From the NCBI GenBank assembly GCA_029263395.1, contig JAJCXO010000200.1:16281-80280 (forward strand): DNA of 64,000 bases. The letters run 5' to 3'. Of this stretch, positions 53,159 through 62,277 are shown piece by piece. Both the position numbers and the translations under genes were made by a program. The notes under the pieces were generated by a model. That model was not told where the DNA came from. It searched no databases and was given only the letters and a program-made list of their open reading frames with translations. Positions within the stretch are counted from its first letter, which is position 1, and each line of letters opens with the position of its first letter. This DNA is from Acidobacteriota bacterium. GTDB taxonomy: Bacteria; Acidobacteriota; Thermoanaerobaculia; Multivoradales; J023.

Positions 53159-53424
53159 TCGACATCGTTCTTTAGTTCGACCGCTACCTGCCTGGAAAGA
53201 GGCCCTACCAACTCCGCAAGGCTACCTACTGTAACTTCGCGATCGCGGTCCAGAATCTCGATTCGATCTCGCTCGAGCTCCATCAGCTGATCTTTCTGTT
53301 CGAGCTCTCTCGCATAGAGTCTTCGTTTCATTTTCATCTCAATCACAATCGCCAAGACGAGTACAACCAATGAAACGGAAGAAACAAGCGCACCGACTAG
53401 GCTTGGATCAAGAGTACCCAGCAT
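53083..53424 (-). CDS. Small single-pass membrane protein with coiled coil
   Basis: 113 residues: a TM helix at the N-terminus (LVGALVSSVSLVVLVLAIVIEM) followed by a strongly charged heptad region (ARELEQKDQLMELERDRIEIL) and an amphipathic tail. No family recognised. It precedes the 104-residue gene and overlaps it by 76 bp. Confidence 0.5.
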   Translation of the reverse strand: MLGTLDPSLVGALVSSVSLVVLVLAIVIEMKMKRRLYARELEQKDQLMELERDRIEILDRDREVTVGSLAELVGPLSRQVAVELKNDVEWAQEALRKAKLVPHQAVANSSTQF

Positions 53425-53651
53425 AGTTTTCCCTTCTCCTCCTGCGGCTTATTGTGATCTGGCGTCGAACGATCGAAGTGAGCGGCCCGCACCATCCAAG
53501 GGCCAGGTGGTCAATGAGGGCAAGGCTCCATGCAGGTCGAGATCCATGAATGACGGCTGTGCGGGTCCGTCTCAAGCGCCGTGTTCTGCGCGTTTCGCGA
53601 TCTGCTGTTTCGCCAAGCATTTCTCTTTAATCCTCCGCAGGTTCTGCATTC

Positions 53652-54608
53652 CTACACTTCGATGTTTGCCATCGGCTCCTTATCAAGAACTGCCCTTCGC
53701 ACCTTCGCTTTGAGGAATTCTCGGAGATCCCTTTCCTCATTTAGAAGTGCAACTATTTCGTCCAGCTTACAGAGGACAATCACCGCTTTTGCTAGGGCCT
53801 CTCTACAGGTCTGAATCGCCGCTGGCGTGTAGTCAGAGTAGGAGATGAATATCCCCCGAGTAGCATCCCGAGTAAAAACACGTACAAGGTGGCGTGACAC
53901 GTCATTTACGTCGGACTTCACCTTGAGCCACTTCATCTCAACGAGGTAGATCTCCCCATCAAGCTCTATGACGCCGTCAATCTGCTCGACTATCCCTTCT
54001 CCTAAGTTCGCAACCCTAGAGAAAGCCTCACGAACGGAGATGCCATACTCCTTGAAGAGCCGATTCAGCACAACCTCAAGCAGTTTCCCTCGCTCTTGGG
54101 CATCGTCATGGCCGAAAAGTCGAAAGAACTCCTGCCGGATACCTCGCAGCCTGTCTCGCCTCTTTTCCTTTACCCTCGCCTCTTCCTCTCTAGCCTTACG
54201 ATGCTTGGCAAGTTCAGCCTCCCTTTCCTGCCGCATTCGCGTGAAAGAATCCTTAACGTTAATGACTTTATGTATCTGAGCAACGAGACCTTTAGCCTCA
54301 AGCTGATCGTCCGGCCAGCATGTCGAGAAATCTTCGAACTCGACGACCCTCTTGAGGACCTCACGGCGCTCCCGTAACGTGGCTTCGCCGGCTTCATTCA
54401 GCCGCGAAAGTACAGCTCGCGTCATACCGAACTTGTTCACCTCATTCGGATCTACGGCTAGCTTCCTTTCGAGGTCCGAGTAGATGCGCGTCTCTACACC
54501 AGCCCCACGGAAGAAAAGCAGTACGTCCTTCTTCGCGCGGCAAAGGCGCGGGATGGCGTCCACTAACAGTTGGAAGAGCTCCGGCGGGTAATGATACGTG
54601 ATATCCAC
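53652..54608 (-). CDS. Mrr-like restriction endonuclease family protein
   Basis: 318 residues. The C-terminal domain has the PD-(D/E)XK nuclease pattern: Glu178 in GKLLEVVLNRLF, Asp211 in EQIDGVIE and Glu224-x-Lys226 in YLVEMKW, then TRGIFISYSDYT. The N-terminal 90 residues (YPPELFQLLVDAIPRLCRAK) form a helical domain of the effector-associated or helix-turn-helix type, joined by a charged coiled coil (125-155). No methyltransferase is adjacent, so it may cut modified or foreign DNA as Mrr does. Its location beside a toxin-antitoxin locus and mobile remnants fits a defence role. Confidence 0.8.
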   Translation of the reverse strand: MDITYHYPPELFQLLVDAIPRLCRAKKDVLLFFRGAGVETRIYSDLERKLAVDPNEVNKFGMTRAVLSRLNEAGEATLRERREVLKRVVEFEDFSTCWPDDQLEAKGLVAQIHKVINVKDSFTRMRQEREAELAKHRKAREEEARVKEKRRDRLRGIRQEFFRLFGHDDAQERGKLLEVVLNRLFKEYGISVREAFSRVANLGEGIVEQIDGVIELDGEIYLVEMKWLKVKSDVNDVSRHLVRVFTRDATRGIFISYSDYTPAAIQTCREALAKAVIVLCKLDEIVALLNEERDLREFLKAKVRRAVLDKEPMANIEV

Positions 54609-54966
54609 AGCTACTCAGTCCTCACGAGCAGTACAACGCAGAACTCTTGAGTGAACGTCACGTCCGGACGTGTAGCGCCTCAACCGAGGCCTGGCATTGG
54701 ATTGCAACCCCCCTATTTTCATGACTTTATGAGCCTACAACGAATTGTCTTAGCATGTCAAACATGTCAACTGGCCGGACGTGTAGTACAGCGAGAGGAA
54801 AGGCGGAGCGTTTGGGGACTTCTGTGTCACACGACTGACGAGTAACAGGCTAGCCGGTAAAGCTAAGCCGCTGAATAGAAAATTCTTAGCGGTAGCCTCG
54901 GGGCGTAACACGTCACAACGCCGTAGTCTTCGTTCCCCCAACTTAATAAAAGCAGAAATTGCAACG

Positions 54967-55125
54967 TTAACTTTGTGGCCTTTGGTCCCCCAGAATCCGC
55001 CTCAATAGGTCCGTCGGCCCCACTCCAACCTCGTGCTCGCAGATAGTACAGGGCCCGGGATCGACTTCAACCCACATGATAGCGATGTCCGCCAGCTCGG
55101 CGCGGAGCTTTAGATTAGTGTTCAT
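54967..55125 (-). CDS. Possible 52-residue protein with a CxxC pair
   Basis: The frame from the ATG at 55125 to the TAA at 54967 encodes MNTNLKLRAELADIAI.. and ..PCTICEHEVGVGPTDLLRR. The CTIC pair with a nearby His could bind a metal. It follows the next gene upstream on the same strand by 13 bp. No Shine-Dalgarno; no family recognised. Confidence 0.35.
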   Translation of the reverse strand: MNTNLKLRAELADIAIMWVEVDPGPCTICEHEVGVGPTDLLRRILGDQRPQS

Positions 55126-55138
55126 AATGGTTGTCTCG

Positions 55139-55390
55139 TTAGGGGAAATAATTGCCTGAAGGCGGCCGACTTTTTGGAAGAGTGTCCAAGGCGGGACTGA
55201 AACCGGTCGCCTTCAGAGCTTTTTTGTTTCTGTTATACGTGTTGTAGTAGGCATCCCAGCTGAAGAGCACATCCAGCTGCCAGCGCTGCGGGATCTGCTG
55301 ATGGATGGCATGCTCGCGGATCGCCTCGTCGAGGGCTGCTGCCTGGTCGTCGGTGCCGTTGATATAGGCGTCTTCACGGCGGCGCGCCAA
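55139..55390 (-). CDS. Small hypothetical protein, possibly a fragment
   Basis: 83 residues from the ATG at 55390. Protein-like sequence continues upstream in frame (RFDVRRRTSQEAGNHYLLHL) to about 55450 without an obvious start, so this is probably the end of a longer lost gene. It contains IHQQIPQRWQLDVLFSWDAY and a Lys-rich tail. No family recognised. Confidence 0.35.
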   Translation of the reverse strand: MARRREDAYINGTDDQAAALDEAIREHAIHQQIPQRWQLDVLFSWDAYYNTYNRNKKALKATGFSPALDTLPKSRPPSGNYFP

Positions 55391-55470
55391 GTGCAGCAGA
55401 TAGTGGTTCCCGGCTTCTTGGCTGGTGCGCCGTCTTACATCGAACCTATGGGCTAGATGAGGCTAGCTAC

Positions 55471-55518
55471 CCCGAGGTGAGGGCGGGAGAGGCGAAAACC
55501 CTCTGCCGTCACCTCGGG
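55471..55518 (-). terminator. Hairpin at the end of the TPR gene
   Basis: CCCGAGGTGA (55471-55480) pairs perfectly with TCACCTCGGG (55509-55518), with a second inner stem and a CGAAAAC-type loop. It starts directly after the TPR gene stop at 55519. There is no T-run, so it may stabilise the mRNA end rather than terminate. Confidence 0.4.
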
Positions 55519-56493
55519 TCACATGACCAGAGGATCCTGGCGCAGGGCGTCTCGAAGCTCGTTCAGGATGCGATGTGAGAGGCTTCCGCTCTCGAAAGCC
55601 TGCACGAGGGCTTTCACGGTCACGAGCGTTTCGTCATGGAGACTGAAGGAACCAAGAATCGGAAGGGTCTCGGCAGCGCACTCGCCAACTCTCTTCCAAT
55701 CGTTCTGCATCGAGTAGATGACCATGAGGTCGACGGAGATAAGGCCGAATTCTCTCCGTTCGTCTACGTCACAGAATCCCTCGCGGGCGCTCAGGTAGAG
55801 ACTCTTGGCCGTCTCAAGGTCGCCGCGTTGCTCGTCAATGTAGCCGCCGATCCAGTCGAGCAGGGGTGTCCCCAGGGGGTCGCCGACGACGCAATGCAAC
55901 TGCCGTGCGCGGTCCAACTCCTTCGCGGCGCTCTCCGTATCACCAGTTCGCGCCATGGTGTTTGCCAAGTTGCCTCGCAGCGCGAAGGCCAGCTCCTTCT
56001 CTTCATCTTCGTCAATCAAGCTCACGGCCTCCAGAAGGTCTTCGGCCGATTCGATGAGCTTGCCAGTGTAGCCGTTTATCATCGACCGATAGATGAGTAC
56101 CCGCGCCTCACTGAGCACTTCATCCGACTCCCGAAACAGCGAACAAGCGCGGTCCAGGTCCTGGGTAGCCTCGACGTACTCCCGCCGCATCATCCGCAAT
56201 ATCCCCTTGAGATGGCAGATATTGGCCAACACCAGTGGGTCACGCTGTATTCTTTGTTCGGCCCATTCACGATCCGCCTGCTCGAACGCTGCTGCCGCTG
56301 CCGAAAAATCGAGCGCCAAATAAGTTTCCCCAAGAGCGTTCTGGACCGCCAAAAACGGCCTGGTCAAAATGCCATTGAGCTTTTTGACCGCTAAAAACGG
56401 CTTTGGCAAAATGCCATTGAGCTTTTTGACCGCTAAAAACGAGGGAGTCAAATTGCCATTGAGCTTTTTGACCGCCAAAAGCGGCCTTGGCAA
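55519..56493 (-). pseudogene. 5'-truncated TPR protein fused to a repeat array
   Basis: The last about 265 codons are a normal-looking TPR protein C-terminus (ALGETYLALDFSAAAAAFEQ, NICHLKGILRMMRREYVEAT, LRGNLANTMARTGDTESAAKEL). Related proteins known from the family usually have a long N-terminal part, often with helix-turn-helix or kinase domains, which is absent. Upstream the frame enters the 42-bp array and becomes 14-residue repeats (LAVKKLNGILPKPF). No ribosome binding site precedes any start within the array. Most likely a dead fragment; a repeat-capped expressed protein is the alternative. Confidence 0.6.
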
Positions 56494-56739
56494 AATGCCA
56501 TTGAGCTTTTTGACCGCTTGGAACGGCTTTGGGAAAAATTCAGAGGGCTCTGAGCCGTTCGCAGGGCTCTTGGGAAAAGTTCAAGAAGGCTCTTGGCCGC
56601 CCAGAACGCTCCTGGGCAAATGCCATTGGGCTTCTTGGCCGCTTGCAGCGGTCTTGAAAAAAACCAGGAAGGCTCTGGGCGGTTTGCGGTGGTCTTGGAA
56701 GTTTTCAAAGCCTGCTGAGGCGGCACGGAACGCTCCTCG
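56323..56739. repeat. 42-bp tandem repeat array, graded divergence
   Basis: Units begin at 56365, 56407, 56449 and 56491 (42 bp each, nearly identical; core GAGCTTTTTGACCGCTAAAA), then at 56533, 56574, 56616, 56657 and 56699 (41 or 42 bp, increasingly diverged). A partial match at 56323-56364 lies within the TPR coding sequence. Each good unit holds an imperfect dyad AGCTTTTT/AAAAACGGCT. No spacers, so not CRISPR. Confidence 0.9.
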
Positions 56740-56944
56740 AAAAATTTCAAAGCCAGCCCGGGGTGCGTCGACCTCGACCATAGCCGGGAAGCGCTGAAGA
56801 TTAGTATCATGTGTTGCTTCAGCATCAGACGCCTACAAAACCCCTGAGTCCCGGCAGGTGGTATGACACCCTCGCCGTAGCACTTGCTTCCCGAACTGGC
56901 CGCAAGGACAGAGGCGCATGAGCCCTCATCACAAGGACCGGTAG

Positions 56945-57964
<1,020 letters not shown>

Positions 57965-58810
57965 TCACCAGCCTCTTGGGTCGGTCCATGACGCGCCGTC
58001 AGCGTCGAGACTTGCAAGCGCTGTGCGCAGCTCATCATCCAGAGCGGGTGCTGAGAGTGCTTCCGACACCGGCACGAGTTGTTCCGGTTGGTCGAGTCCG
58101 ATCAGGATGTAATCGAGGTCTTCACAGGCCAGCGCGGCTCTTAGGGCCAGTGCGGCAGGCGAACATTCGGCGTCGGCTGCTAGCCGAGCAAAGCTCTCCA
58201 GGGTGTCGCGCCCGGCTGCCGCCGCCGCCGGTAGTTGGCGACCCAGAAGCAGTCCTTGCAGGTAAACACTGCGACCCGCAACCCGAACGCGGCGCCTCTG
58301 AGTGTTGTGTCTGGCGGCCACCCTCGCAGTGCCCTGATCACAGACGTTCCAGGCACACTGAACAACCGAAAACGCGTTGGTTTCGATCGCGGCCAAGGCA
58401 TCGTTGCGGCCGTAGATCGTGGCTCCGAGGTGATCAACTCGAGCATCGTCCCGGTGGGTCGCAAGCCATGCCTCGAACTCTCGATCGTCGACCAACTCAG
58501 CGTGCCAGTTGTGCCATTGATACAACTCGACGCGGTCGCGACCCAGGCGGGCGAGGGATGCTGCCAAGCCGTCGGGGCCGTTTTTGGTCCAGATTTGGCC
58601 CGGCCAGAAGCGCCCCAGCATGGTCTCGCTGACACCGTAGGCGGGGGCAGTATCGGCGATGCGGAGACCTGAGTCCCAGGCCGCTTGGCAAGTCGCCTCG
58701 ACGCGGCCAGGGTCGGGGACTGTTGGGCTGTTGCCAGCCGAATCGGGCCGGCCGTATGCCATACCCAACCCGGCTGCACCCAGGATCAACCTGCCGGCTG
58801 AATCAGCCAC
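57965..58810 (-). CDS. Aldo/keto reductase
   Basis: 281 residues. The AKR catalytic residues can be placed: Asp53 and Tyr58 in IADTAPAYGVSE, Lys76 in IWTKNGP and His in the YQWHNWH segment. The C-terminal part (YILIGLDQPEQLVPV) matches the cofactor-binding end. Such reductases occur next to sugar-modification genes, where they may act on nucleotide-sugar intermediates. Its ATG overlaps the end of the upstream aminotransferase fusion by 8 bp, so it belongs to that leftward unit. Confidence 0.85.
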   Translation of the reverse strand: MADSAGRLILGAAGLGMAYGRPDSAGNSPTVPDPGRVEATCQAAWDSGLRIADTAPAYGVSETMLGRFWPGQIWTKNGPDGLAASLARLGRDRVELYQWHNWHAELVDDREFEAWLATHRDDARVDHLGATIYGRNDALAAIETNAFSVVQCAWNVCDQGTARVAARHNTQRRRVRVAGRSVYLQGLLLGRQLPAAAAAGRDTLESFARLAADAECSPAALALRAALACEDLDYILIGLDQPEQLVPVSEALSAPALDDELRTALASLDADGASWTDPRGW

Positions 58811-60872
58811 GGCGAAAGACGACTCGGTTCTCTTGGCCGAGTGTCATCTCATCCACCGCTTTGTTGTCGATCGCAGCGCGCAGCACCTGGAAGGCGCCTC
58901 GATAAGCCGCCTCAGTTTCTTCCAGAGCTGCGTCATCGTGAGCCAACGAGATGAATTGTGAGCCGGAGAACAGCACGCCGCGTCGCAACATCTCTTGCTG
59001 GAAGAGGGTCTTGAGTTGCATTCCGCGCCAGCCGTAGGCGTCCTCGAACAAGATCACTGTCCAGGGCGCGAGACCGGCGGCGTGCGTACAGTCTGAGAAA
59101 CCATAATCTTTTGCAAGACGGTCGTAGGTCTTTTGCAGTCGACTCCCGTATGCCCAGCAGTGGGCTGGGTAGTCCTCTTGCTCCATGACATCCAAGGTAG
59201 CGAGCGCGGCGGCCAAACCCATGGTCTCGCCACCGAAGGTGAAGCTGAAGAAGACCTCTTCGAAAGGTGCCATGTACTTCTGCTTGCCACACACGATCGA
59301 CAACGGGACCCCATTGGCGACGCCTTTACCCATCGCGCAGAGATCCGGTTCGACGCCAAAGTACGCTTGGGCGCCGCCCAGGTGATAGCGGAAGCCGGTG
59401 ATAATTTCGTCGAAAATCAGCACCGCACCGTGACTGTCGGCTAATTCGCGCACACCCTGTAGGAAGCCGTCTTCGGGCAGATGGAGATTGACCGGCTCCA
59501 TGATGATGGCGGCAAACGAACCTGACTCGAGCAAGGCATCAAGAGCCGGCAGATCGTTATAGGGAAACGAGCGAGTCATCGCCATCACGGCTTCCGGCAC
59601 GCCCTTCGAGCGGATGCCATAGTCGCGATCGATCGACCAATCTTGCCAGCCATGGTATCCATGGCGAGCAATCAGATCGCGTCCGGTGTAGGCGCGTGCC
59701 GCACGAATACAGGCCGTTGTGGCGTCGGAGCCATTTTTCCCGAACCGAACCTGCTCGGCACAGGGCACCAGGTCGACAATCCGTTGGGCAAGCTCTGCTT
59801 CCAGCGGGTGGCAGAGGCTGAGGGCGTTACCCTCGCGCAGCGCACGGGTGACCGCTTCGACCACCGCGGGGTGGCCGTGGCCGAGGGTGATGGGGCCCAA
59901 ACCCATAGGATAGTCCAGGTATCGTTTGCCACTGGTGTCCCAAACCCGGCAACCCTGGCCTCTCACCAGGTGGGTAGGACCGAAGCCTTGGCAGAACTGA
60001 TCCGTGCCCTTGGATAAGGTTTGGGTACCGGCTGGAATCAGCGCTGCCGTTCGTCTGGTCAACACCTCGGCTTCGGACTCGCTCAACGCGTACGAAGGGT
60101 CGATCACCGCGTCCGGTGTGCGTTGCTCGAGATCTCGATGTAGCGTCAAGATCGCTCCCTCGTTGCGTCTGCGGCCAGGAATGGCGGCAAGATTGGGTTG
60201 CCGTTGTGCAACAGCTGCGATGTCGGCCAAGCCAGGCATCACTCCGCTAGCCTCGCTCAGAAGTGCTTCGACCATCTCCAAGTGCTCCGGCCGATCGACC
60301 GACCACAGCCAATCACTCATATCACCGGCTGGATTCAGATGATTGCCGACCCGGAATTGCTCTTGATGCTCGAGGATGTAGGGTGTTACGTGTTCCTTCT
60401 GATGCGGAGTGTGGGCGCCCTTTCTTGCCGCGTCGAGGGTTGCGCGGTTCATGATTTCGAGATCGTAGCCGTCGGGATAGGTAGGCGGTGATGCGTTGGT
60501 CAGGAAGTCGAAGGTGCCTTTTTCGAACTCCGCCAGCATCGCATCCAACAGCTCCGGATCGAGCAGTGGGCAGTCGCCGGTGATCCGCACGATGGTCTCG
60601 GCATTGTGCTCGGCCGCTGCACCGTGGAAACGATCGAGCACATTGAACAGATCGCCTCGATAACAGGGGAACCCGGCGTCTTCGACAACTTGGACCAGCT
60701 CGTCGTCCAAAGCTTCGGTGCTGGTGGCAACCACAATGGTGTCGACCCTGGTCGCCGCTGCGGCACGGTCGAGGACGTGCCGTATCAGCGGCTTGCCAAG
60801 TAGCGGACGGAGGATCTTGCCAGGGAAGCGGGCCGAGGACATCCGTGCCAGGACGATCGCGACTGTATTCAT
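58803..60872 (-). CDS. Cytidylyltransferase-class III aminotransferase fusion
   Basis: 689 residues in two enzymes. Residues 1-240 resemble SpsF/NeuA-type cytidylyltransferases (VAIVLARMSSARFPGKIL, RITGDCPLLDPELLDAML, SVDRPEHLEMVEALL), which activate acidic or amino sugars with CTP. Residues about 265-689 are a PLP-dependent class III aminotransferase or aminomutase of the GSA-AM type (VWDTSGKRYLDYPMGLGPI, FGKNGSDATTACIRAARAYT, LIFDEIITGFR, PLP Lys in CAMGKGVANG). Together they suggest one polypeptide that transaminates and activates a sugar for surface glycans. The true start is the ATG at 60872, 2 nt after the GNAT stop; the frame is open further upstream only by chance. Confidence 0.88.
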   Translation of the reverse strand: MNTVAIVLARMSSARFPGKILRPLLGKPLIRHVLDRAAAATRVDTIVVATSTEALDDELVQVVEDAGFPCYRGDLFNVLDRFHGAAAEHNAETIVRITGDCPLLDPELLDAMLAEFEKGTFDFLTNASPPTYPDGYDLEIMNRATLDAARKGAHTPHQKEHVTPYILEHQEQFRVGNHLNPAGDMSDWLWSVDRPEHLEMVEALLSEASGVMPGLADIAAVAQRQPNLAAIPGRRRNEGAILTLHRDLEQRTPDAVIDPSYALSESEAEVLTRRTAALIPAGTQTLSKGTDQFCQGFGPTHLVRGQGCRVWDTSGKRYLDYPMGLGPITLGHGHPAVVEAVTRALREGNALSLCHPLEAELAQRIVDLVPCAEQVRFGKNGSDATTACIRAARAYTGRDLIARHGYHGWQDWSIDRDYGIRSKGVPEAVMAMTRSFPYNDLPALDALLESGSFAAIIMEPVNLHLPEDGFLQGVRELADSHGAVLIFDEIITGFRYHLGGAQAYFGVEPDLCAMGKGVANGVPLSIVCGKQKYMAPFEEVFFSFTFGGETMGLAAALATLDVMEQEDYPAHCWAYGSRLQKTYDRLAKDYGFSDCTHAAGLAPWTVILFEDAYGWRGMQLKTLFQQEMLRRGVLFSGSQFISLAHDDAALEETEAAYRGAFQVLRAAIDNKAVDEMTLGQENRVVFRRG

Positions 60873-60874
60873 GT

Positions 60875-61525
60875 TTATCGGCGGGTAACCGCCGAGTCCA
60901 ACCCCGGCGTTTCCGGTGGTTCGGCCAGGCGTATTTTTGTTGTTGAAGATGTTCCGGTTGCAGGCACTGCATTGGGTTGCACTCGCCACTCCTCGGCCAG
61001 GAGACCAAACCACAGATGATCCTCCCAGCCCGCTGATCCTTGCAGCTGTTTCCTGAATCGACCCTCTTTTTGGAAGCCGTTTTTTATTAACGCCTTGGCC
61101 GAAGCGACGTTGCCTGAGTAGACCCCAGCTTGAAGACGGTTCAGCTCGAGGCGTTCGAATCCGATTCGTGTCACCAAGCCGATGGCTTCGGTGGCCAGAC
61201 CCTGGCCCCAGCACGAGCGGTCGCCGATGAAATACGAGACGTCTGCATACTTGTGATGAGGGTTGATCGGTCCGATCTTGATGTTGCCGACATGTTGTTT
61301 GCCCGCGGTGAGAACCATGGCGAACAGCCAGCTGTGAGAATGGGCGAGTTGATCACGGACAAACGCACGGATGTCTGTCTCCGAATGGGTCGTGAAGCGC
61401 GTTTCCAAGTAGCGGTTGACCTCCGGATCCGCCAGCCAGCCAACGTAAACTGGGCCACAGTCGGCTTCGGTGACCAGTCGCAAGGTGAGGCGTTGGCTGG
61501 AGAAGCGTTCGTCGAGTTGGATCAT
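60875..61525 (-). CDS. GNAT-family N-acetyltransferase
   Basis: 216 residues from ATG 61525. RimJ/RimL-like GNAT: RLTLRLVTEADCGPVYVGWL, acetyl-CoA-binding region SCWGQGLATEAIGL, and NVASAKALIKNGFQKEGRFR. In an amino-sugar cluster it may acetylate the amino group of a nucleotide sugar (PseH-like role), but ribosomal or other protein substrates are possible. The C-terminal 45 residues are poorly conserved. The frame extends to 61618, but that stretch is made of 17-bp repeats, not a multiple of three, so it is unlikely to be coding. Confidence 0.82.
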   Translation of the reverse strand: MIQLDERFSSQRLTLRLVTEADCGPVYVGWLADPEVNRYLETRFTTHSETDIRAFVRDQLAHSHSWLFAMVLTAGKQHVGNIKIGPINPHHKYADVSYFIGDRSCWGQGLATEAIGLVTRIGFERLELNRLQAGVYSGNVASAKALIKNGFQKEGRFRKQLQGSAGWEDHLWFGLLAEEWRVQPNAVPATGTSSTTKIRLAEPPETPGLDSAVTRR

Positions 61526-61557
61526 CCCCGCGATCTTGCCACGAAAGCTGTTGCTAC

Positions 61558-61615
61558 GAAAGCCAGGGTGGCGCGAAAGCCAGGGTGACGCGAAAGCCAG
61601 GGTGCCGCGAAAGCT
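61558..61615. repeat. 17-bp tandem repeats between AMMECR1 and GNAT genes
   Basis: CGAAAGCCAGGGTGNCG at 61558, 61575 and 61592, plus a partial at 61609. The unit length is not a multiple of three, which marks the stretch as intergenic. The AMMECR1 gene's stop lies at its edge. Confidence 0.85.
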
Positions 61616-62277
61616 CAACCTTCTATGGGATCAACCTCACACCATTTGCGGACACCGTACCGTTCGAGTTCGACGTCCTCGTGCCAGAAGTCTAGCGCCA
61701 AGCCCGCCTTACGCTTGAGCTCGCGGAGGAAAGATTCGGGGGTTGGCAGGCTGTCCCACACTTGCGGCAAGAACGTCGCACGGCGTTGTCCAAACCGCAG
61801 CACGATGCCGTCCTCCCCCGGGCGGAGCTGTGCCTGCGCGTCGGCTTCGTCGGTGACTGTCATCGCCTCGAGCGGTGACAGGAGCGTAATCTCGAGATGG
61901 ACCTCGGCGAGCTCGTTGGCTTCGACGGCGGGGAAGCGAGGATCCCGCAGGGCAGCGCCGATGACGTGGTCGCGCAAGTCGTCGATCAGCGGACGGTTGG
62001 CGACCAGGCTGCCGATGCAACCTCGCAGCGCACCATCTGTATGCTTGCGTAAGGTGACGAACACCGCGCCGTCGTCGAACAGCCAGGGTTCGTCGAGCCG
62101 TTTGGGGTCTTCGAACTCGGGCGGACGCTGACGTGGCGTCGTTTCAAGCAGTGCTGTTTCGAGCAGTGCCGTTTCGAGCAGTGTCGTTTCAAGATGCTGG
62201 CGGGCGATCCGCAACAGGATTGTGCCGCGCCGCGCCGATTCAGCGCCTTGCCTCGATGAACCAGCGTCTCGTGTCAA
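61615..62277 (-). CDS. amrA: AMMECR1/AmmeMemoRadiSam system protein A
   Basis: 220 residues. The AMMECR1 core is clear: FVTLRKHTDGALRGCIGSL, with the invariant LRGCIG hexapeptide, then DLRDHVIGAALRDPRFPAV, LHLEITLLSPLE-like HLEITLLSPLEAM, and FLPQVWDSLPTPESFLRELK. The biochemical role of the family is unsettled; it usually travels with a Memo-like protein and a radical SAM enzyme, neither of which is here. An insertion of LLETA units encoded by three 15-bp tandem repeats lies near the N-terminus. The TTG at 62277 overlaps the DsbD-like stop, implying coupling, but the start is uncertain. Confidence 0.88.
   Translation of the reverse strand: MTRDAGSSRQGAESARRGTILLRIARQHLETTLLETALLETALLETTPRQRPPEFEDPKRLDEPWLFDDGAVFVTLRKHTDGALRGCIGSLVANRPLIDDLRDHVIGAALRDPRFPAVEANELAEVHLEITLLSPLEAMTVTDEADAQAQLRPGEDGIVLRFGQRRATFLPQVWDSLPTPESFLRELKRKAGLALDFWHEDVELERYGVRKWCEVDPIEG
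62141..62197 (-). repeat. 15-bp tandem repeats in the AMMECR1 gene
   Basis: GTTTCGAGCAGTGCC and variants at 62141, 62156 and 62171 with a partial at 62186. In frame; encodes LLETA-type repeats. Confidence 0.8.

Noticed and set aside
56323..56739. CRISPR array
   Set aside because: Units are contiguous and diverging with no unique spacers and no cas genes.
60873..61214. 114-residue N-terminal extension of the cytidylyltransferase fusion
   Set aside because: Overlaps the GNAT coding sequence; the conserved protein starts at 60872, 2 nt after the GNAT stop.
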